Below the pieces are notes generated by a model. It was not told the origin of the DNA. It made no database searches and worked only from the letters and a program-made list of their open reading frames with translations. The position numbers were made by a program, and so were the translations under genes. Shown here piece after piece: positions 8,701-19,569 of a DNA stretch of 20,750 bases. Position 1 is the first letter of the stretch; each line of letters opens with the position of its first letter. The stretch is from an uncultured Actinomyces sp. (GTDB taxonomy: Bacteria > Actinomycetota > Actinomycetes > Actinomycetales > Actinomycetaceae), in assembly GCA_945949035.1 (NCBI GenBank), contig CAMFDH010000003.1:1-20750 (forward strand), read 5' to 3'.

Positions 8701-11700
8701 TAGTAGGCAGCAAGTTCTTCTCGACCCTCGGCGTGGGCCTTCTCAGCCCACCAGGTGGCGTGTTCCGCCACTGCCGACCCGGTTCCGGCGAAGGTAATCG
8801 CCGCGGGAAGCTCGCTCAGCTCAGCAGTCCAGACTCGGGCCAGATCCTCGCGGGCACTGGCCCAGCGGTCATCGAGGAGGACGGCGCGGGCCGGGTTGAA
8901 CCTGGGCTGAACCATCTCGACCCAACGTGAACCCAGTTCGGCCTCAACGGTCCTGGCTGCCAGGGCCTCGCGGACACGATCCTCGTCCTCGACCGGGATA
9001 CCTGCGGGAAGCAGGTCGGGACCCTGCAGGCCCAGCACCTCGAGCAGGTGGGTGGCAGTTTGGGCCAGTGCACCTGCCGGTCCGGTCACAGAGTCGGCGT
9101 AAGCGTCGAGGGCAGCGGAGTCCACCACGCCTCCGCCACCGGCAGCCCCACCCGCTGAGGGTAGGGAAACCGAGGTGCCGTGGGCGGTAGCAACCTGGGT
9201 GACAGCCGCATCCACCAGGGCCTCGGCCTCTGCCTTGGAAGAGGTGGAGGTGGGCAGGGTGGCCAGGGCGCCGCCTCGGGCGGAGTCGCCCTCGCGGGAA
9301 CCCAGCAGGACCTGGGCGGTGGTGGCATTAGCCCAGCCATCACCGAGCTGCCAGACTTCACGCACCCGGTCGGCAACGAAGGTCGGCTTCACACCGGCAG
9401 CTCCCAGAACCTTCCGCAGGCGGTCGCGAATAGCCTCGGTCAGCACCGGCCCAAAGGCGCGGTAGTGGTGGGCCAGCTTGTCGACCGAAATCGCCAGCTC
9501 CCCAACACTGGCATCGGCCGCGCCGTCAATAGAGGGCAGTCCGAGCTCTGCGGAGAGGTCCATCAGCAGCTGGTTACGGCGCGCTGAGACACCCGCGGTG
9601 AGTGTGTCGGTTGTGTCTCCCGCATCGATCTGCGCGGGCCGCAACTTGTTGGTGTAGGCCATGACGACGCGGATGGCATCGGAAGCCGTGAAGGGCAGGT
9701 CCGCCACGGCTGCTCCTGAGGGAGCTCCGGTGATGACCTGGGGGGCGGGGGCGTGAACCGCCGAGGGGATGTAGTCGGCTTCCGCGGGGGCCGGGGTCTC
9801 GGCTGCCTGGGTCGCTTCCACGACCTCGACCACGTCCTCGTCCTCGTCAACGAACTTCACGTCGACACAGGTGACAACCTGTTCGTCACGCTGAACGTTG
9901 AGGGCGGCGGCAGGGGAGCCGTTGAACTCATCCAGCTTCAGGGTCTTCTCACCCAGTCCCGCCAGGGTCGGGGCGGCGCCAAGGCCGATCTCGATGAGGC
10001 GCTCCACACCCAGGCCGCTGTCGCAGGTCGGGGTAAAGAGCAGGTCCTGGGTCTCAATCCAGCGCACCGGAGAGGCGAACTGCCAGCACAGCAGCTCGAT
10101 CAGCAGCAGGCGGGCGAGGGCGTCCTCGTCGCGCGCAGCTTCCTCCCAGGCCCCCTCACGAGTCAGCAGTGCGGAGAGGGGTTCGGAGGGAACCTCATCA
10201 AGAATGGCCTGAGCAAACTCGCGGCTCACCTCGAAGGGACGAGCCACCAGGTTGGGGATGTACTTACCGATGAGGCGTTCCGAGGGAATCTCCCCGGGAA
10301 TCAGGGCCTCCAGCTTGTCGCGGAACTCAGGAACCCCGTCGCGTAGCACCCGGCTGTGGAAGGGAACATCAACTCCGGGAACGTACATGAACGGGCCCTT
10401 GCCACCGGCTGCGGCCGCGCGGGCAGAGGCGTCCTCGTCGAGGGCCTTCAGGCCGGCAATTGACCCGGCCACGGCGTACTGCTGGCCGGCCAGGTTGAAG
10501 TTGACGATCTGCAGGAACTCACCCGATTGCTCGGCAACCGAGTTGACGTAGTCGACAACCCCATCGTCTCCCACCCCGAACTGGCCCGGACGCAGGGCGC
10601 CCATGCGGTAGTTCGAGCGTCCCTTGGCATCACGCGGAACCAGGTGGTGCATGGTGGAGCCACGGTGGAAAACGATCTCGAGGACGCTTTCCAGCGGGAA
10701 AACCTCACCGTAGGCCGACAGTGCGTTGTACTCGCCGAGCGAGTGGCCCGCGAAGTAGGCCCCGTCGACCAGGGCACCCTGCTCACGCAGGCGTGCGGTC
10801 TGGGCGAAAGCCACCGTTGCCAGTGCCACCTGGGTGAACTGGGTCAGGTTGAGGATGCCCTCAGGGTGGCGCAGCACCTGGCCGCCGACCACCAGCTCCG
10901 TGGGGTTGTCACGCACCACGGTGAGGATGGAGAAGCCGAGGGCGTCGCGGGTCAGGCGGTCGGCGCGCTGCCACACCTCTCGGGCAGCATCGGAGGTGGC
11001 CATTTCATCAAGGGCCATACCCTGGCGCTGGATGCCCTGGCCCGGGTAGACGTAGGCGGTTGTCGGGGCCAGCGTGGCCGCGGTGGCGCGGGAGACGATC
11101 TGGCCGTCAATCTTGCAGGTCACCTCAAGTAGCAGGCCACCCCCGGGGATGCGCCCCACCCTCTCGACGGTGATGTCGACCGGGTCGTTCAGGTTGACCA
11201 GACCGTACATGTTGTAGGTCCAACCGCTGATGCGGAAGCCCGGCTGGTTGCCCTCACGGGCCTGAACCAGGTTCTGCGCAACTGCCGAGAGCCACATGCC
11301 GTGAACCAGTGCGTCCTCCAGACCTGCGACACGGGCCGCTGCCTGCGAGGTGTGGATCGGGTTGAAGTCGCCGGAAACATTGGCGAAGGTCGTCATGTTG
11401 GCCGGTGCGGTAACGCGGGCACGACGAAGCTGTGAGCGCGGGGTGTCGACCACCTTGGCGGCCAAACCGGCCGCAGCCGGGACATCGGCGGGCACCTGGT
11501 CAGAGCCGATTCGACCGCGGATCGCAAAGCGTTCCTGGAAGAACCCGACCTCCTGGCCGTCGTGGAACAGCGCCTCCTGAACGGTGACTACGCGCCCAGC
11601 TGAGGACTCGTCGAGGCCGACGGTGCGGGCGACGACGGTGAGCTGGGTGCTTCCGTCCTCACCGAGCAGCTCATCGATGTCGACGTAGAGGCGGGCGGTG

Positions 11701-14700
11701 TGGTCGAGGTGGACGGCAGAGAGCAGTCCCTCGATGACGGGGTAGTTGTTCTCGATGAGGGCGGAGCCGAGCGCCGCGTAGATGGCCGGCCAGCACAGAC
11801 CGAGCAGGGCATCGGGGGTCCAGGTTTCCAGGTCGTACTTCGCCGGCAGGCCCTCACCTGTGGCGCCGCGGTGCATATCGGCCAGGGCGCGGTTGATGGT
11901 GAAGGTCCAGTGGGCCTCTCCGAACAGGGAATCGTCCGAGGGAACCATGGTGGGCAGTGCCGTGATCGGATCACCGGTGATGGTCTCTCCGCCCACGCCC
12001 GCGGTTGCCGCCAGCAGCGCGTACATGTGCTGGGGGAGGGCGTCGCGGTCGACCACCGGGTAGCCACCGTCATCGGTTGCGGACCCGAGAGCCAGGGGAA
12101 CGGTCAGGGTGCGCACGGCGTGCAGGTTCTCGCCGCCGGCCACCTCATCCCAGGCCGTATCCAGGGTGACCACCAGGTCATAGATCTCGCTGTCATCGTG
12201 CTTGACGATGCTGAGCATGCCCTCCGGAACCACGCGGGCCGGGTTGTCGACCAGGTTGCCGCTCCAGCTCACATAGGGGACCTGGGCGATGAACTCTTCC
12301 GCGCTCTTGGCGTCGCCGAGGCGGGCGAAAAGTTGGACTTCGGAAGTCCCGGCGGCACCGAGACGGTCCACGGTTGCGGCCTCGAAACGACCCAGAAGGT
12401 CACCGATGGGCTCATCAACCCGGTCGATTCCGGCCACTGCCACGGGACCGGGGATGACCCGAACCTGGTCGGCGGTGTAGCGGGGATCCTGTGACTGCCA
12501 CAGGTTGTCCTGACCCCACCAGCGCAGCAGGTCAGAGTCGAGGACGGGAACGAACGGCATCGGCTTCGGGTACTTGCGGCACAGGTCAACAAACCAGGCT
12601 GCATCCGTCGGGGTGACGCGGGTGGTGGCAGCATTCGGGTAGGTTTCAGCCAGGTCGATGAGGGCGGCCTCGGTGTTTGTCACAGAGTCCAGATCGGGGA
12701 AAATCGTGGGGATCTCGCCGCTCTCGACCTCGGAGAGGCGTCCTTCGATGCGCTGCAGTAGCAACTGGAAGCGGTTGATCCAGGTGACGTCGTTCCAGGA
12801 GCCGTCGATCGGTGAGGCCGAAAGTGCGGCGAAACGCTCCGCCCACTCCAGGTAGGACATCCTGTCGACGTCCCCGAAGTAGGGCTTGGAGGTGGCGTTG
12901 AGGGCGGCGATGATCTCGTCGCGGCGTGCCACCACGGCCTCCTCATTACCGGAGACCTCAGCGACCAGTCGTGCGCACGCGGCTGCAGAGTTGTCGACCT
13001 CGTGAATATCGGCGCGCAGGTGGGACTGTCCCGAGGTGACCCCACCGCGGGTGGTGCCGGTGGGAACCCAGCCGCCCAGTTCATCCTCGGTCGGAAGGAC
13101 AGAGATGCCGGGGGTGTCGACCAAAAGCTGCTTGACCTCGGCCGTTGTCTTGGCCTCCAGAGCCGTCATGGCGGCGGTGCCGATGAGGACGCCATCAACG
13201 GGCATCAGTGAGCGCCCGTGGGCGAGTGCCCAGTCACCGGAAATGTAGTCGGCGGCGCGCTCCGGAGTTCCGATGCCACCTCCGACGCAAAGCACCAGGT
13301 TCGGGGTGTTGCGAATGTCGGCGTAGGTGGCCAGCAGAAGGTCGTCGAGGTTTTCCCAGGAGTGGTGTCCTCCGGCGTGACCGTCCTCGACCTGAATGAT
13401 GACGGCAGCTTCTGGAACCTCGTGGGCAATCGCCACCACCTGGCGGATCTGCGCGGTGGTGCCCGGCTTGAACGCCACGTAGGGGAACCCGGCAGCCTGA
13501 AGGGAGGTGATCAGCTCGGTGGCTTCCTCAAGTTCCGGAATACCGGCCGAGATGACAACCCCGTCAAGTGGGGCACCGGCGGCACGCGCCTTGGTGACAA
13601 TGCTCTGCGCCCCGAACTGCAGGTTCCACAGGTAGGGGTCAAGGAACATGGCGTTGAACTGGGCGGCGCGTCCCGGCTGCAGCAGTTTCTTGAGCTTGGC
13701 GAGGTTCTCGGCGAAGACGGGTTCGGTGACTTGGCCCCCGCCCGCCAGTTCAGCCCAGTAGCCGGCGTTGGCTGCCGCTGCCACGATTTCAGGGTCGACG
13801 GTGGTGGGGGTCATCCCAGCCAGCAGGATGGGGGAGCGCCCGGTGAGACGGGTAAAGGCGGTCTCTACAGTGCGCTGACCACCAGGCAGAACGGTGATGC
13901 GGGGCTGGTAGGTGGACCAGTTGACCGGGGCCGTGAACTCGGCTGTGGAGGTGAGGAAGTTGTCGCGTCCCGCCACTGTCCCGGCTTCGATGACGCCGAT
14001 TCCGGTGCCAAGAAGAACGGTGCGGTTGATGCGCTCCAGGGTGTCACCCGGACCGATATCAAGAACCCACTTGACGTCCTCGGTTGCGGGAATCAGAAGT
14101 GCGGCCCAGTCGACCGGTTCGGTGAGGACGGCGGGAGCAAGATCTTCTACCAGCGCGGAGTCGATGCCCGCGGAGGTGGCCCAGGTCCGGACCTGATCAA
14201 GGGCCCCTTGAAGCAGAGGGGAGTGGAAGGGAGCTGAGACGGGGAGGGCGGAGAAGCGGGGAGAGAAAGCCTTGCCACCGCGAACCTTGGCGGTGATCTG
14301 GGCCTTCTCAGGTGCCGAGATCTTTTCAGCGGCACGCTGGACCGCCAGCAGATCGACCGGGCGGCCCGAGAGGACCAGCTGCTCGGCATCATTACGCAGG
14401 GAGACGGTGACCGAGCCTTCCAGACCTGCCTCGGCAATAACGTCCTCAACCTGGGCCGGGGAGGCACCGATGACAGCCAGCATCGGGAAGTCTTCACCAA
14501 CGCGGCGGGCCCCGGTGGAGCGGGCTGCGGCGGTGACCGCCACCCCCATCAGCTCGGAGAGGGCGTAGATCGCAGCGACCCTGCGGTAGTCCCCGTCAGA
14601 CCAGGCCTCAAAGAGTGCGGCTCCCAGCAGGCCCTGGCTGTGACCAACGGCTGCGACGGGGGCGTGAACGCGAGCATCGAACCCCTCGGCAGCCAGTTCC

Positions 14701-15008
14701 AGCAGCGTGGCGTACTGGGCCAGCAGGATTCCAGGCATGGAGGCAGAGGGCGCGGCCGGATCGGCCTCGAGCAGAGAGGGCAGCGTGAGGGGGGCGCCAG
14801 CGATGACGCTGAGGCTACGGCCCAGCGGGGCGAGCAGGGCCTGTCCCGCAGCGATGAGATCCTCGACCTCGGAGGCAACGTCGCGGTGGGTGGTGGTGTC
14901 GCGAAGGGTGTCCTGCCACGGCGTTGCCTGTCCCGCAAAGGTCAGCGCGTAGGGCACACCCTGGGCGCCACCAAGCGAGAGGTAGAAAGGCGCGTTGTAG
15001 CTGGTCAT
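5754..15008 (-). CDS. fas: Type I fatty acid synthase, single-chain multidomain
   Basis: A 3,084-residue megasynthase close in size to mycobacterial FAS-I. Domains in order: acetyltransferase (GHSQG, Ser124); FMN enoyl reductase from near 380 (LAGMTPTTVD, AGGHHSWEN, CVGGGIGTPE); hot-dog dehydratase (GDFNPIH, His1219); malonyl/palmitoyl transferase (YVYPGQG near 1320; GHSLGEY, Ser1423); ACP (GVSARRNQLL, predicted phosphopantetheine Ser1808); SDR ketoreductase (VVTGVTPASIAGA; Tyr2290 and Lys2294 of YGETK); ketosynthase (Cys2728 in SACATAA, His2880 in KHDTST, His2921 in GHAKGG). All expected catalytic residues are present. It makes long-chain acyl-CoA from acetyl- and malonyl-CoA in the cytoplasm. 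There is no C-terminal phosphopantetheinyl transferase. The start at 15008 is favoured by GGAG 8 bases upstream; an in-frame ATG at 15065 overlaps the accD stop and would add 19 residues. Confidence 0.97.
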   Translation of the reverse strand: MTSYNAPFYLSLGGAQGVPYALTFAGQATPWQDTLRDTTTHRDVASEVEDLIAAGQALLAPLGRSLSVIAGAPLTLPSLLEADPAAPSASMPGILLAQYATLLELAAEGFDARVHAPVAAVGHSQGLLGAALFEAWSDGDYRRVAAIYALSELMGVAVTAAARSTGARRVGEDFPMLAVIGASPAQVEDVIAEAGLEGSVTVSLRNDAEQLVLSGRPVDLLAVQRAAEKISAPEKAQITAKVRGGKAFSPRFSALPVSAPFHSPLLQGALDQVRTWATSAGIDSALVEDLAPAVLTEPVDWAALLIPATEDVKWVLDIGPGDTLERINRTVLLGTGIGVIEAGTVAGRDNFLTSTAEFTAPVNWSTYQPRITVLPGGQRTVETAFTRLTGRSPILLAGMTPTTVDPEIVAAAANAGYWAELAGGGQVTEPVFAENLAKLKKLLQPGRAAQFNAMFLDPYLWNLQFGAQSIVTKARAAGAPLDGVVISAGIPELEEATELITSLQAAGFPYVAFKPGTTAQIRQVVAIAHEVPEAAVIIQVEDGHAGGHHSWENLDDLLLATYADIRNTPNLVLCVGGGIGTPERAADYISGDWALAHGRSLMPVDGVLIGTAAMTALEAKTTAEVKQLLVDTPGISVLPTEDELGGWVPTGTTRGGVTSGQSHLRADIHEVDNSAAACARLVAEVSGNEEAVVARRDEIIAALNATSKPYFGDVDRMSYLEWAERFAALSASPIDGSWNDVTWINRFQLLLQRIEGRLSEVESGEIPTIFPDLDSVTNTEAALIDLAETYPNAATTRVTPTDAAWFVDLCRKYPKPMPFVPVLDSDLLRWWGQDNLWQSQDPRYTADQVRVIPGPVAVAGIDRVDEPIGDLLGRFEAATVDRLGAAGTSEVQLFARLGDAKSAEEFIAQVPYVSWSGNLVDNPARVVPEGMLSIVKHDDSEIYDLVVTLDTAWDEVAGGENLHAVRTLTVPLALGSATDDGGYPVVDRDALPQHMYALLAATAGVGGETITGDPITALPTMVPSDDSLFGEAHWTFTINRALADMHRGATGEGLPAKYDLETWTPDALLGLCWPAIYAALGSALIENNYPVIEGLLSAVHLDHTARLYVDIDELLGEDGSTQLTVVARTVGLDESSAGRVVTVQEALFHDGQEVGFFQERFAIRGRIGSDQVPADVPAAAGLAAKVVDTPRSQLRRARVTAPANMTTFANVSGDFNPIHTSQAAARVAGLEDALVHGMWLSAVAQNLVQAREGNQPGFRISGWTYNMYGLVNLNDPVDITVERVGRIPGGGLLLEVTCKIDGQIVSRATAATLAPTTAYVYPGQGIQRQGMALDEMATSDAAREVWQRADRLTRDALGFSILTVVRDNPTELVVGGQVLRHPEGILNLTQFTQVALATVAFAQTARLREQGALVDGAYFAGHSLGEYNALSAYGEVFPLESVLEIVFHRGSTMHHLVPRDAKGRSNYRMGALRPGQFGVGDDGVVDYVNSVAEQSGEFLQIVNFNLAGQQYAVAGSIAGLKALDEDASARAAAAGGKGPFMYVPGVDVPFHSRVLRDGVPEFRDKLEALIPGEIPSERLIGKYIPNLVARPFEVSREFAQAILDEVPSEPLSALLTREGAWEEAARDEDALARLLLIELLCWQFASPVRWIETQDLLFTPTCDSGLGVERLIEIGLGAAPTLAGLGEKTLKLDEFNGSPAAALNVQRDEQVVTCVDVKFVDEDEDVVEVVEATQAAETPAPAEADYIPSAVHAPAPQVITGAPSGAAVADLPFTASDAIRVVMAYTNKLRPAQIDAGDTTDTLTAGVSARRNQLLMDLSAELGLPSIDGAADASVGELAISVDKLAHHYRAFGPVLTEAIRDRLRKVLGAAGVKPTFVADRVREVWQLGDGWANATTAQVLLGSREGDSARGGALATLPTSTSSKAEAEALVDAAVTQVATAHGTSVSLPSAGGAAGGGGVVDSAALDAYADSVTGPAGALAQTATHLLEVLGLQGPDLLPAGIPVEDEDRVREALAARTVEAELGSRWVEMVQPRFNPARAVLLDDRWASAREDLARVWTAELSELPAAITFAGTGSAVAEHATWWAEKAHAEGREELAAYYLEAAQLATQTPELPFAGQVAVVTGVTPASIAGAVTARLLQGGATVIATSSKVDAARLAFAKELYRKNAAAGAALWLVPANLASYRDVDALVEWIGTEETKVVGATKEVVKPALVPDLFFPFAAPPVMGSMADAGETSEAQARLLLWSVERAISGLADLANKSANPARVHVVLPGSPNRGMFGGDGAYGETKAAFDAITNRWFVEPVWAGGTTLAHPKIGWVQGTGLMGGNDALAPAAREAGIRTYTTEEMADELIDLCTAEARATAALAPLDVDLTGGLGAGVDFKALQAAALADAEAAAAAEVVAEAEGLLIPALPSPARPTLASYDPAEWAGVDARLEDMVVVVGLGEVGPWGSARTRWQAEIGIESDGEVELTPAGVLELAWMMGLVTWQDSPASGWYDESGTLVEPGDIFDRYRDEVVARSGVRSFITDAGIVDLGSQEDAAVFLNTDVTFTVPDQETARSYVIEDERLTRIRPLEDGEWEVTRLAGAEARLPRRATLSRTVGGQFPTGYDASKWGLSPALLEGMDRIAAWNLVSAVDAFLTAGFSPAELLQAVHPADVASTQGTGFGGMTSMRKLFVDRFLGEEYPQDVLQETLPNVVAAHTMQNFIGGYGPMVQPVSACATAAVSVEDALDKIHTGKAKFVVAGATDDLSVESLVGFGSMNATANSKEMAAKGIEERFYSRANDRRRGGFIESQGGGTILLARGDLAAELGLPVLSVVAYAQSFSDGIHTSIPAPGLGALAAARGGTDSRLAKALDRLGLTADDVAFLSKHDTSTNANDPNESDLHTRVARALGRTPGNPMFVVSQKSVTGHAKGGACVFQISGVGQVFRDGVLPANKSLDCVDEALADNPWLVWLKQPLQIAALGTVKAALVTSLGFGHVSSLLALAHPGAFEAAVAGNLGEEAREAWRNRALARLEDGAHDLEAGMLGRGDLFTAAPDRRLPAEGGRVAKEAEAAMLLDPQARLGADGRYARA

Positions 15009-15014
15009 GTGGGT

Positions 15015-15020
15015 CTCTCC
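15015..15020 (-). promoter_or_regulatory. Ribosome binding site that decides the fas start
   Basis: On the minus strand GGAGAG precedes the ATG at 15008 with ideal spacing (8 bases after GGAG). The upstream in-frame ATG at 15065 overlaps the accD stop (TGATG) and would add residues that look unlike the FAS acyltransferase N-terminus. The 56 bases between accD and fas show no convincing -10 or terminator, so fas is probably read from the operon message. Confidence 0.55.
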
Positions 15021-15064
15021 AGAAAGTTGGTTGGTACCGGTAGTAAGGGGTTTGCTAGTTGGCA

Positions 15065-16767
15065 TCACAGGGGTCCGTTTCCGTGTCGTTTCGAGCCTGA
15101 GACAGGGCGGAACTTGGTTGAAAGCAGTTCTAGGGAGCCGATGATGGCCTCTCGGGCCTGGACCGGGGTGATGATGGCATCGAACTCGCCCTCGGCTACC
15201 GACAGGTCGGGGTTGACGGACTCGTCGGTGTACTTCTGGACGAGGGCGGCGCGGACGCGGTCGACGTCCTCACCGGCGTCCCGAGCTGCAGTCAGTTCGC
15301 GTCGGTTCATGATGGAAACCGCACCATCCGCGCCCATGACGGCGACCTCCGCGCCCGGCCAGGCAAAGTTCATGTCGGCTCCGATCGACTTGGAACCCAT
15401 GACGATGTAGGCGCCCCCGTAGGCCTTGCGCAGGACGATGGTGATCATCGGGGTGGTGGCGTTGGCGTAGGCAAAGATCATCTTCGCGCCGCGGCGGATG
15501 ATGCCGGCCTGTTCCTGCTCGGTCCCGGGACGGTAGCCCGGCACGTCGACGAGGGTGATGATCGGCAGGTTGAAGGCGTCGCAGAGGCGTACGAAACGCG
15601 CGGCCTTCTCCGAGGCATCGACATCGAGGGTACCGGCATCATGCAGGGGCTGGTTGGCGACGATTCCCACCGAGCGGCCTGAGATGCAGGCGAAGCCAAT
15701 GACAATGTTGCGGGCGTATCCCGCCTGGACCTCGACGAACTCACCGTGGTCGACAAGGTTCGCCACGACCGCTTTGACGTCGTAGGGGGTGCGGGTGGAC
15801 TCGGGAACCAGTTCCCCGAGTTCCTCGGCGAGGGCGGCCTCGTCAAGGTCCGGGACGTAGTCGTAGGAGGGGGCTGGCTCTTCGAAGGAGGACGGCAGGT
15901 AGGTGAGCAGCGAGCGCGCGTACTCGAGGGCGTCCTCCTCATCGTCGGCGAGGTAGTGGGCGACACCGGACTGGTTGTTGTGGACCTCTCCGCCGCCTAG
16001 TTCCTCAAAGGAAACCTGCTCGCCGGTGACAGCTCTGACGACCTCGGGACCCGTGACGAACATGTGGCTCTGTTCGCGGGTCATGATGACGAAGTCGGTG
16101 AGGGCGGGGCTGTAGACAGCGCCACCTGCGCAGGGGCCCAGGATCAGTGAGATCTGGGGGACCGATCCCGATGCCTTGCACGACTTGCGGAAGATGCGCC
16201 CATACTGGGTGAGGGCGACGACGCCCTCCTGGATCCGGGCCCCTCCCGAGTCGAGCATGCCGATGATGGGGATGCGCATCTGCATGGCGATGTCCATCAG
16301 GTTGATGATCTTCTGACCCTCAACCCGGCCCAGGGTTCCCCCGCGGACGGAGAAGTCCTGGGCGTAGACGGCGACGCGACGCCCGTTGATCTCTCCGTGA
16401 CCGGTGATGACCGCGGCTCCGGTGAAGCCATTCTTCATGGAACCGCCCATGAACTGACCGATCTCGACGAAGGTGTCGGGATCCAGCAGCATGGTGATGC
16501 GCTCCCGGGCGGTCATCTTGTCGTTCTTGTGCTGGCGGGCCGCGGCGCGTTTCTCACCGAGCTCGGTCAGTCTGGTGACTTCCGTGGTGTGGGAGTCCCG
16601 GACACTCGGCGTACTGTCCTGCGCGCCCTGCGGGGTGCCGGTCAGTTCGGCCAGGGCTGCGTTGAAGCCCGCCTTGGCTGCTTCGATTCCCGCGCGGGCT
16701 CGACTCAGACCAACTCGGGCCGCATTGCGGGCCTCGGTGGCCGTGGTTCTGGGGGAGGGCTTGGGGT

Positions 16768-16771
<4 letters not shown>
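15065..16771 (-). CDS. accD: Acyl-CoA (acetyl/propionyl) carboxylase, carboxyltransferase beta subunit
   Basis: A 568-residue carboxyltransferase of the AccD/PccB type found in actinobacteria. The core begins near residue 65 (TEVTRLTELGEKRAAARQ, then KMTARERITMLLD). The two crotonase-like halves carry the oxyanion motifs: LDSGGARIQEG near 172-182 with GPCAGGAVYSPAL near 212-224, and RKAYGGAYIVMGSK near 446-459. VDVPGYRPGTEQE lies between them. It moves the carboxyl group from biotin on the partner alpha chain to acetyl-CoA, and possibly propionyl-CoA. The start overlaps the alpha-subunit stop as ATGA, with AAGG 9 bases upstream, so the two subunits are translationally coupled. An Ala/Arg-rich, probably helical extension of about 60 residues precedes the core. 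No epsilon subunit gene lies next to it. Position before fas indicates malonyl-CoA supply. Confidence 0.95.
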
Positions 16772-18602
<1,831 letters not shown>

Positions 18603-18606
<4 letters not shown>

Positions 18607-19367
18607 AGTGCGGCTCCTGAGGTGAGGGGAAGGTTGGAGACCAGGGCAACGTCCCCGGCCTCGATGGTGTGAAGTAGGCCGGTCTCGTCCTCGACAACCA
18701 GGGCGCCCTGATCATCGATCAGAAGTCCACTTCCGGTGACGGTGGCGCCCGTGGGAAGGGTGACCTTGACGGTGGAGCGAAGTGAGAGGCAGAGGTTGGA
18801 GTACTCGGCGGCCAGGTTGTGGTCGTTGAGCAGCTGCGCCAGGCGCTGACGAATCAGGTGCGCAAGTGAGGTGGTGCTGATTGCCTCCCCGTCCTCGAGT
18901 GTCAGGGAGGTCGAGGGGACCGGGGGAAGTTGCTCTTCAGTCTGGCTGAGATTGACGCCGATGCCGAGGGCGATCCACGCGGTTCCATCCATGTCGATAC
19001 CGAGGTGTTCTGCCAGGACTCCGGCGATCTTGCGACCGGAGACAAGTACGTCATTGGGCCACTTCAGGTCCACATTGCTGTGATCGAGGAGGCCCTGGAG
19101 AACCTGGGCCGTAGCCAGTCCGCCAGCCAGTGGAACCCAGGTGGCCCAGTGCGGGGCAACGGGGACGAGGACGGAGAACAGAAGTGAACTCTTCTCCGGT
19201 GCCTCCCACGAGCGCCCCAGCCGGCCCCTGCCCCGGGTCTGAAAGTCAGCCATCACGGCGGTGAAGGAAGGGAGACCTGATCGGTCCCGTTCTCTCCACA
19301 GCTGACCGAGTAGGTCGTTGGTGGAGGTCGCCTCAGCAATCTGGATGATCGGGGCTGGCTGCTGCAT
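18603..19367 (-). CDS. birA: Biotin-[acetyl-CoA-carboxylase] ligase, short form without DNA-binding domain
   Basis: A 254-residue biotin protein ligase. The motifs are STND (15-18), QTRGRGRLGRSW (43-54, the biotinyl-AMP loop), KWPNDVLVSGRKIAGVL (102-118) and IGVNL near 137-142, followed by a small C-terminal SH3-like domain. It activates biotin with ATP and attaches it to the BCCP lysine, here most probably Lys567 of the downstream carboxylase chain. There is no N-terminal winged-helix domain, so unlike E. coli BirA it should not act as its own repressor; any biotin control of this locus needs another factor. The ATG at 19367 has GAGGAG just upstream with short spacing. It is the first gene of the fatty acid operon and divergent from bioY. 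Confidence 0.95.
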
Positions 19368-19402
19368 TCGTCTCCTCAGGGGTTTGGCACTGCACTGCTA
19401 AT

Positions 19403-19440
19403 ACTTCAAGATTTGTAGTAACTCTTTCAAGTTCTGAAGT
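19403..19440. promoter_or_regulatory. Two operator-like palindromes, 21 bases apart, between birA and bioY
   Basis: Site 1 (19403-19419) is ACTTCA-N5-TGTAGT; site 2 (19424-19440) is CTTTCA-N5-TGAAGT. Each is an imperfect palindrome around a 5-base centre, and their centres are exactly 21 bases, or two helical turns, apart on the same face of the DNA. Read as direct repeats, they share TTCAAG-x-T-x-TG-x-AGTA. The outer arms ATACTTCA (19401-19408) and TGAAGTAT (19435-19442) are also perfect reverse complements. The geometry suggests cooperative binding of a dimeric repressor controlling both divergent genes. Which regulator is unknown; BioQ-like or FasR-like TetR regulators are the families to consider. 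Confidence 0.5.
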
Positions 19441-19465
19441 ATAGTCATCGCTGTCAGCGCGGCAA
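19438..19465 (-). promoter_or_regulatory. Candidate promoter of the birA-accC-accD-fas-acpS operon
   Basis: Read on the minus strand, TTGCCG (19460-19465) is followed after 16 bases by TATACT (19438-19443), a good -10 with a moderate -35. Transcription would start near 19431, giving a 5' leader of about 60 bases before birA. The paired palindromes at 19403-19440 would lie over the start site and the first transcribed bases, a repressing position. Assigned by eye only. Confidence 0.4.
19440..19445 (+). promoter_or_regulatory. Candidate -10 box for bioY
   Basis: TATAGT on the plus strand matches five of six consensus bases and overlaps the minus-strand TATACT of the candidate birA promoter, so the two promoters would face away from a shared core. 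No good -35 stands at 16-18 bases (TTGTAG at 19413 is 21 bases away). The resulting leader would be about 130 bases. In the remaining leader (19452-19570) I see only a weak repeat, GCGGAAT/ATTCCGC (19504-19510 and 19544-19550), and no recognisable riboswitch. Confidence 0.3.
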
Positions 19466-19569
19466 TCCAGGTCTCAATCTCGGCGTGGCGAACTGCGCTC
19501 GTGGCGGAATGACAGGTGGACGGCTTCTCGCAGGCACCGGTGAATTCCGCGTTATTGCAACGAAAACCC

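Noticed and set aside
9550..9850. Possible split of the fas chain near the ACP domain, as in two-chain synthases
   Set aside because: The frame is continuous through MPT, ACP and KR, with no stop or ribosome site in between; the Ala/Pro/Glu-rich stretch is an ordinary linker.
13218..14237. A 339-codon plus-strand frame opposite the FAS enoyl reductase
   Set aside because: Same antisense bias effect; no ribosome site or recognisable protein features.
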